This document shows positions 63,000 through 64,000 of a stretch of 64,000 nucleotides of DNA, in pieces. How positions within the stretch are numbered: position 1 is the first letter of the stretch; each line of letters begins with the position of its first letter. Below the pieces are notes generated by a model. The model had not been told where the DNA came from, did not search any database, and was given only the letters and a program-made list of their open reading frames with translations. The DNA comes from Onthophagus taurus (taxonomy: Eukaryota; Arthropoda; Insecta; Coleoptera; Scarabaeidae), in contig NC_091966.1 of assembly GCF_036711975.1 (NCBI RefSeq), forward strand, positions 6,393,501 through 6,457,500. The letters run 5' to 3'. A program made the position numbers and the translations under genes.

Positions 63000-63434
63000 C
63001 AATGGGGAAAGGATCAAGCGGCGGATGTCAATAAACAAAATACAAAAGATCAATAAAAACTTTGAATTAATTAATGAGATACTTTAATTTAATTTCTTTT
63101 AAACGCAAATAAAATAAACAAAAAAAAAAAAAACAGTAATTATTTCTATCTCGTACTCACATAATGGTTTTTGGGTTGATTGACACCTTTTTCTTCTCTA
63201 CTTTCTTCTCTTATTTTTCTCTTTTAATTTCTTTTAGTCTTTTTCCACTTTTCATTCCCACACTTTACCCATGCCTCTACTCTAACTCTCGACCACACTC
63301 TCTCTAACTTCTCCTGTCTGCCTGCTCTTTTCGCGAGTCCCTCATCCGTTGTCCCCACTCCCAAAATATTTCTGTACTTCCCCGAATTAAATATAGATAT
63401 CTTTTCTGACTTGTTACATTACTCCCCCCTTTAA
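63000..63434 (-). mobile_element. Candidate 3' LTR with polypurine tract
   Basis: On the - strand, AAAGGGGGGAGT (63421-63432) is a classic polypurine tract, followed two bases later by TGTAACAAGTCAG (from 63418), a typical LTR start. The inner limit is uncertain: TTTATTGACA near 63025-63030 could be the LTR end. The internal region would extend toward 64000 and beyond the window. No pol domain is visible here. Confidence 0.4.
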
Positions 63435-64000
63435 TTAAGATGTTGGTTACGCATTACCAACAACTTATTTAAAAAGAAAACAGAAATATTTTGTATAATC
63501 CAAGTGTCAATCAACAATTTTATCAAAAATCCAATACATAATTAAACATCAAAGTAAACTTAACTCTATTACAAAAAGAAATTGAAATATTTTTTTTTTT
63601 TCTTATAAAGTACATATATGTTTATAAAACTAATGCCTTAAATACTCATCAACATGGTCATCAACATGTTATCAATACTCGTTTACGTTTTTACCCAAAC
63701 AATATATCTATTCAAGATTTTTTTTTTTTCTTCATTGTAGAGCATCATCGTTACTATTAGTGTTAACTGGCTGTGTCAACTACAGTTGTAACTTAATTTT
63801 CGCTTTTCTTCATAACATATACATATATATTGTTTTGTTTGTTTTTTCTTTCTTTTCTTTACTTTTTAATATATATGTATTTTTTTCTTTCTTTCGAAGT
63901 TTTGTGGTAATTTTTTTTTTCTTTTCCTGTCTTTACTTTTTCTGTATCGTTTTCCATACGACATGCCCGATAACTAACAGCTTCATCCTTCGTAGTTGTT
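63435..64000. other. Low-complexity T-rich window edge
   Basis: Long T runs (A runs on the - strand), for example 63590-63602, 63718-63730 and 63909-63920. If the LTR call is right, this is the 3' internal region of that element. No coding domain. Confidence 0.35.

Overview
This is an AT-rich eukaryotic window from an arthropod nuclear genome, most likely an insect and possibly a beetle. Genes have GT-AG introns of either 45-85 bp or many kilobases, and non-LTR, Penelope-like, hAT and mariner relics are dense. The species cannot be named from the sequence. I rebuilt four host protein-coding genes by joining exons across splice sites, and each gives an uninterrupted frame of family-typical length.

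Layout. (1) 4.4-10.6 kb, + strand: two tandem copies of a six-exon FAD-dependent D-amino-acid/D-aspartate oxidase gene. Both encode 337 aa with identical exon lengths, both end in the peroxisomal signal SKL, and both share a conserved GATA-containing block upstream of the ATG. A hexameric higher-order satellite lies between them. (2) 18.15-39.80 kb, + strand: a five-exon zona pellucida (ZP) domain membrane protein of 431 aa. Its first intron is about 16 kb and its second exon is a 25-nt microexon. (3) 45.1-58.6 kb, - strand: Pect, ethanolamine-phosphate cytidylyltransferase (386 aa, four exons). It is convergent with the ZP gene, and its two long introns are loaded with repeats.

The rest is mostly repeats. 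Four copies of one unusual element (1.14-3.60, 19.05-20.09, 30.33-32.90 and 59.47-62.25 kb) consist of a 173-bp tandem satellite bracketed by two directly oriented short hAT-type MITEs. Three copies have perfect outer 8-bp target-site duplications. The two inner junctions carry a different 8-bp duplication, ATTTAGAG, that comes from the satellite monomer. Left-type and right-type MITEs keep their own diagnostic differences between copies, so the whole MITE-satellite-MITE block appears to move as one unit. This is the most interesting structure in the window.

Other tandem families also have monomers near 170-180 bp: a hexameric higher-order array (6.05-8.53 kb) with a reverse-strand relative at 40.5-41.1 kb, a dimeric 357-bp array (23.55-25.37 kb) and an alternating dimeric array (48.1-48.76 kb) inside an apparent hAT transposase relic. 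A 127-bp array of palindromic units lies at 46.06-46.82 kb. Broken retrotransposons and mariner-like transposases fill much of the remaining space. I saw no tRNA, rRNA or CRISPR.
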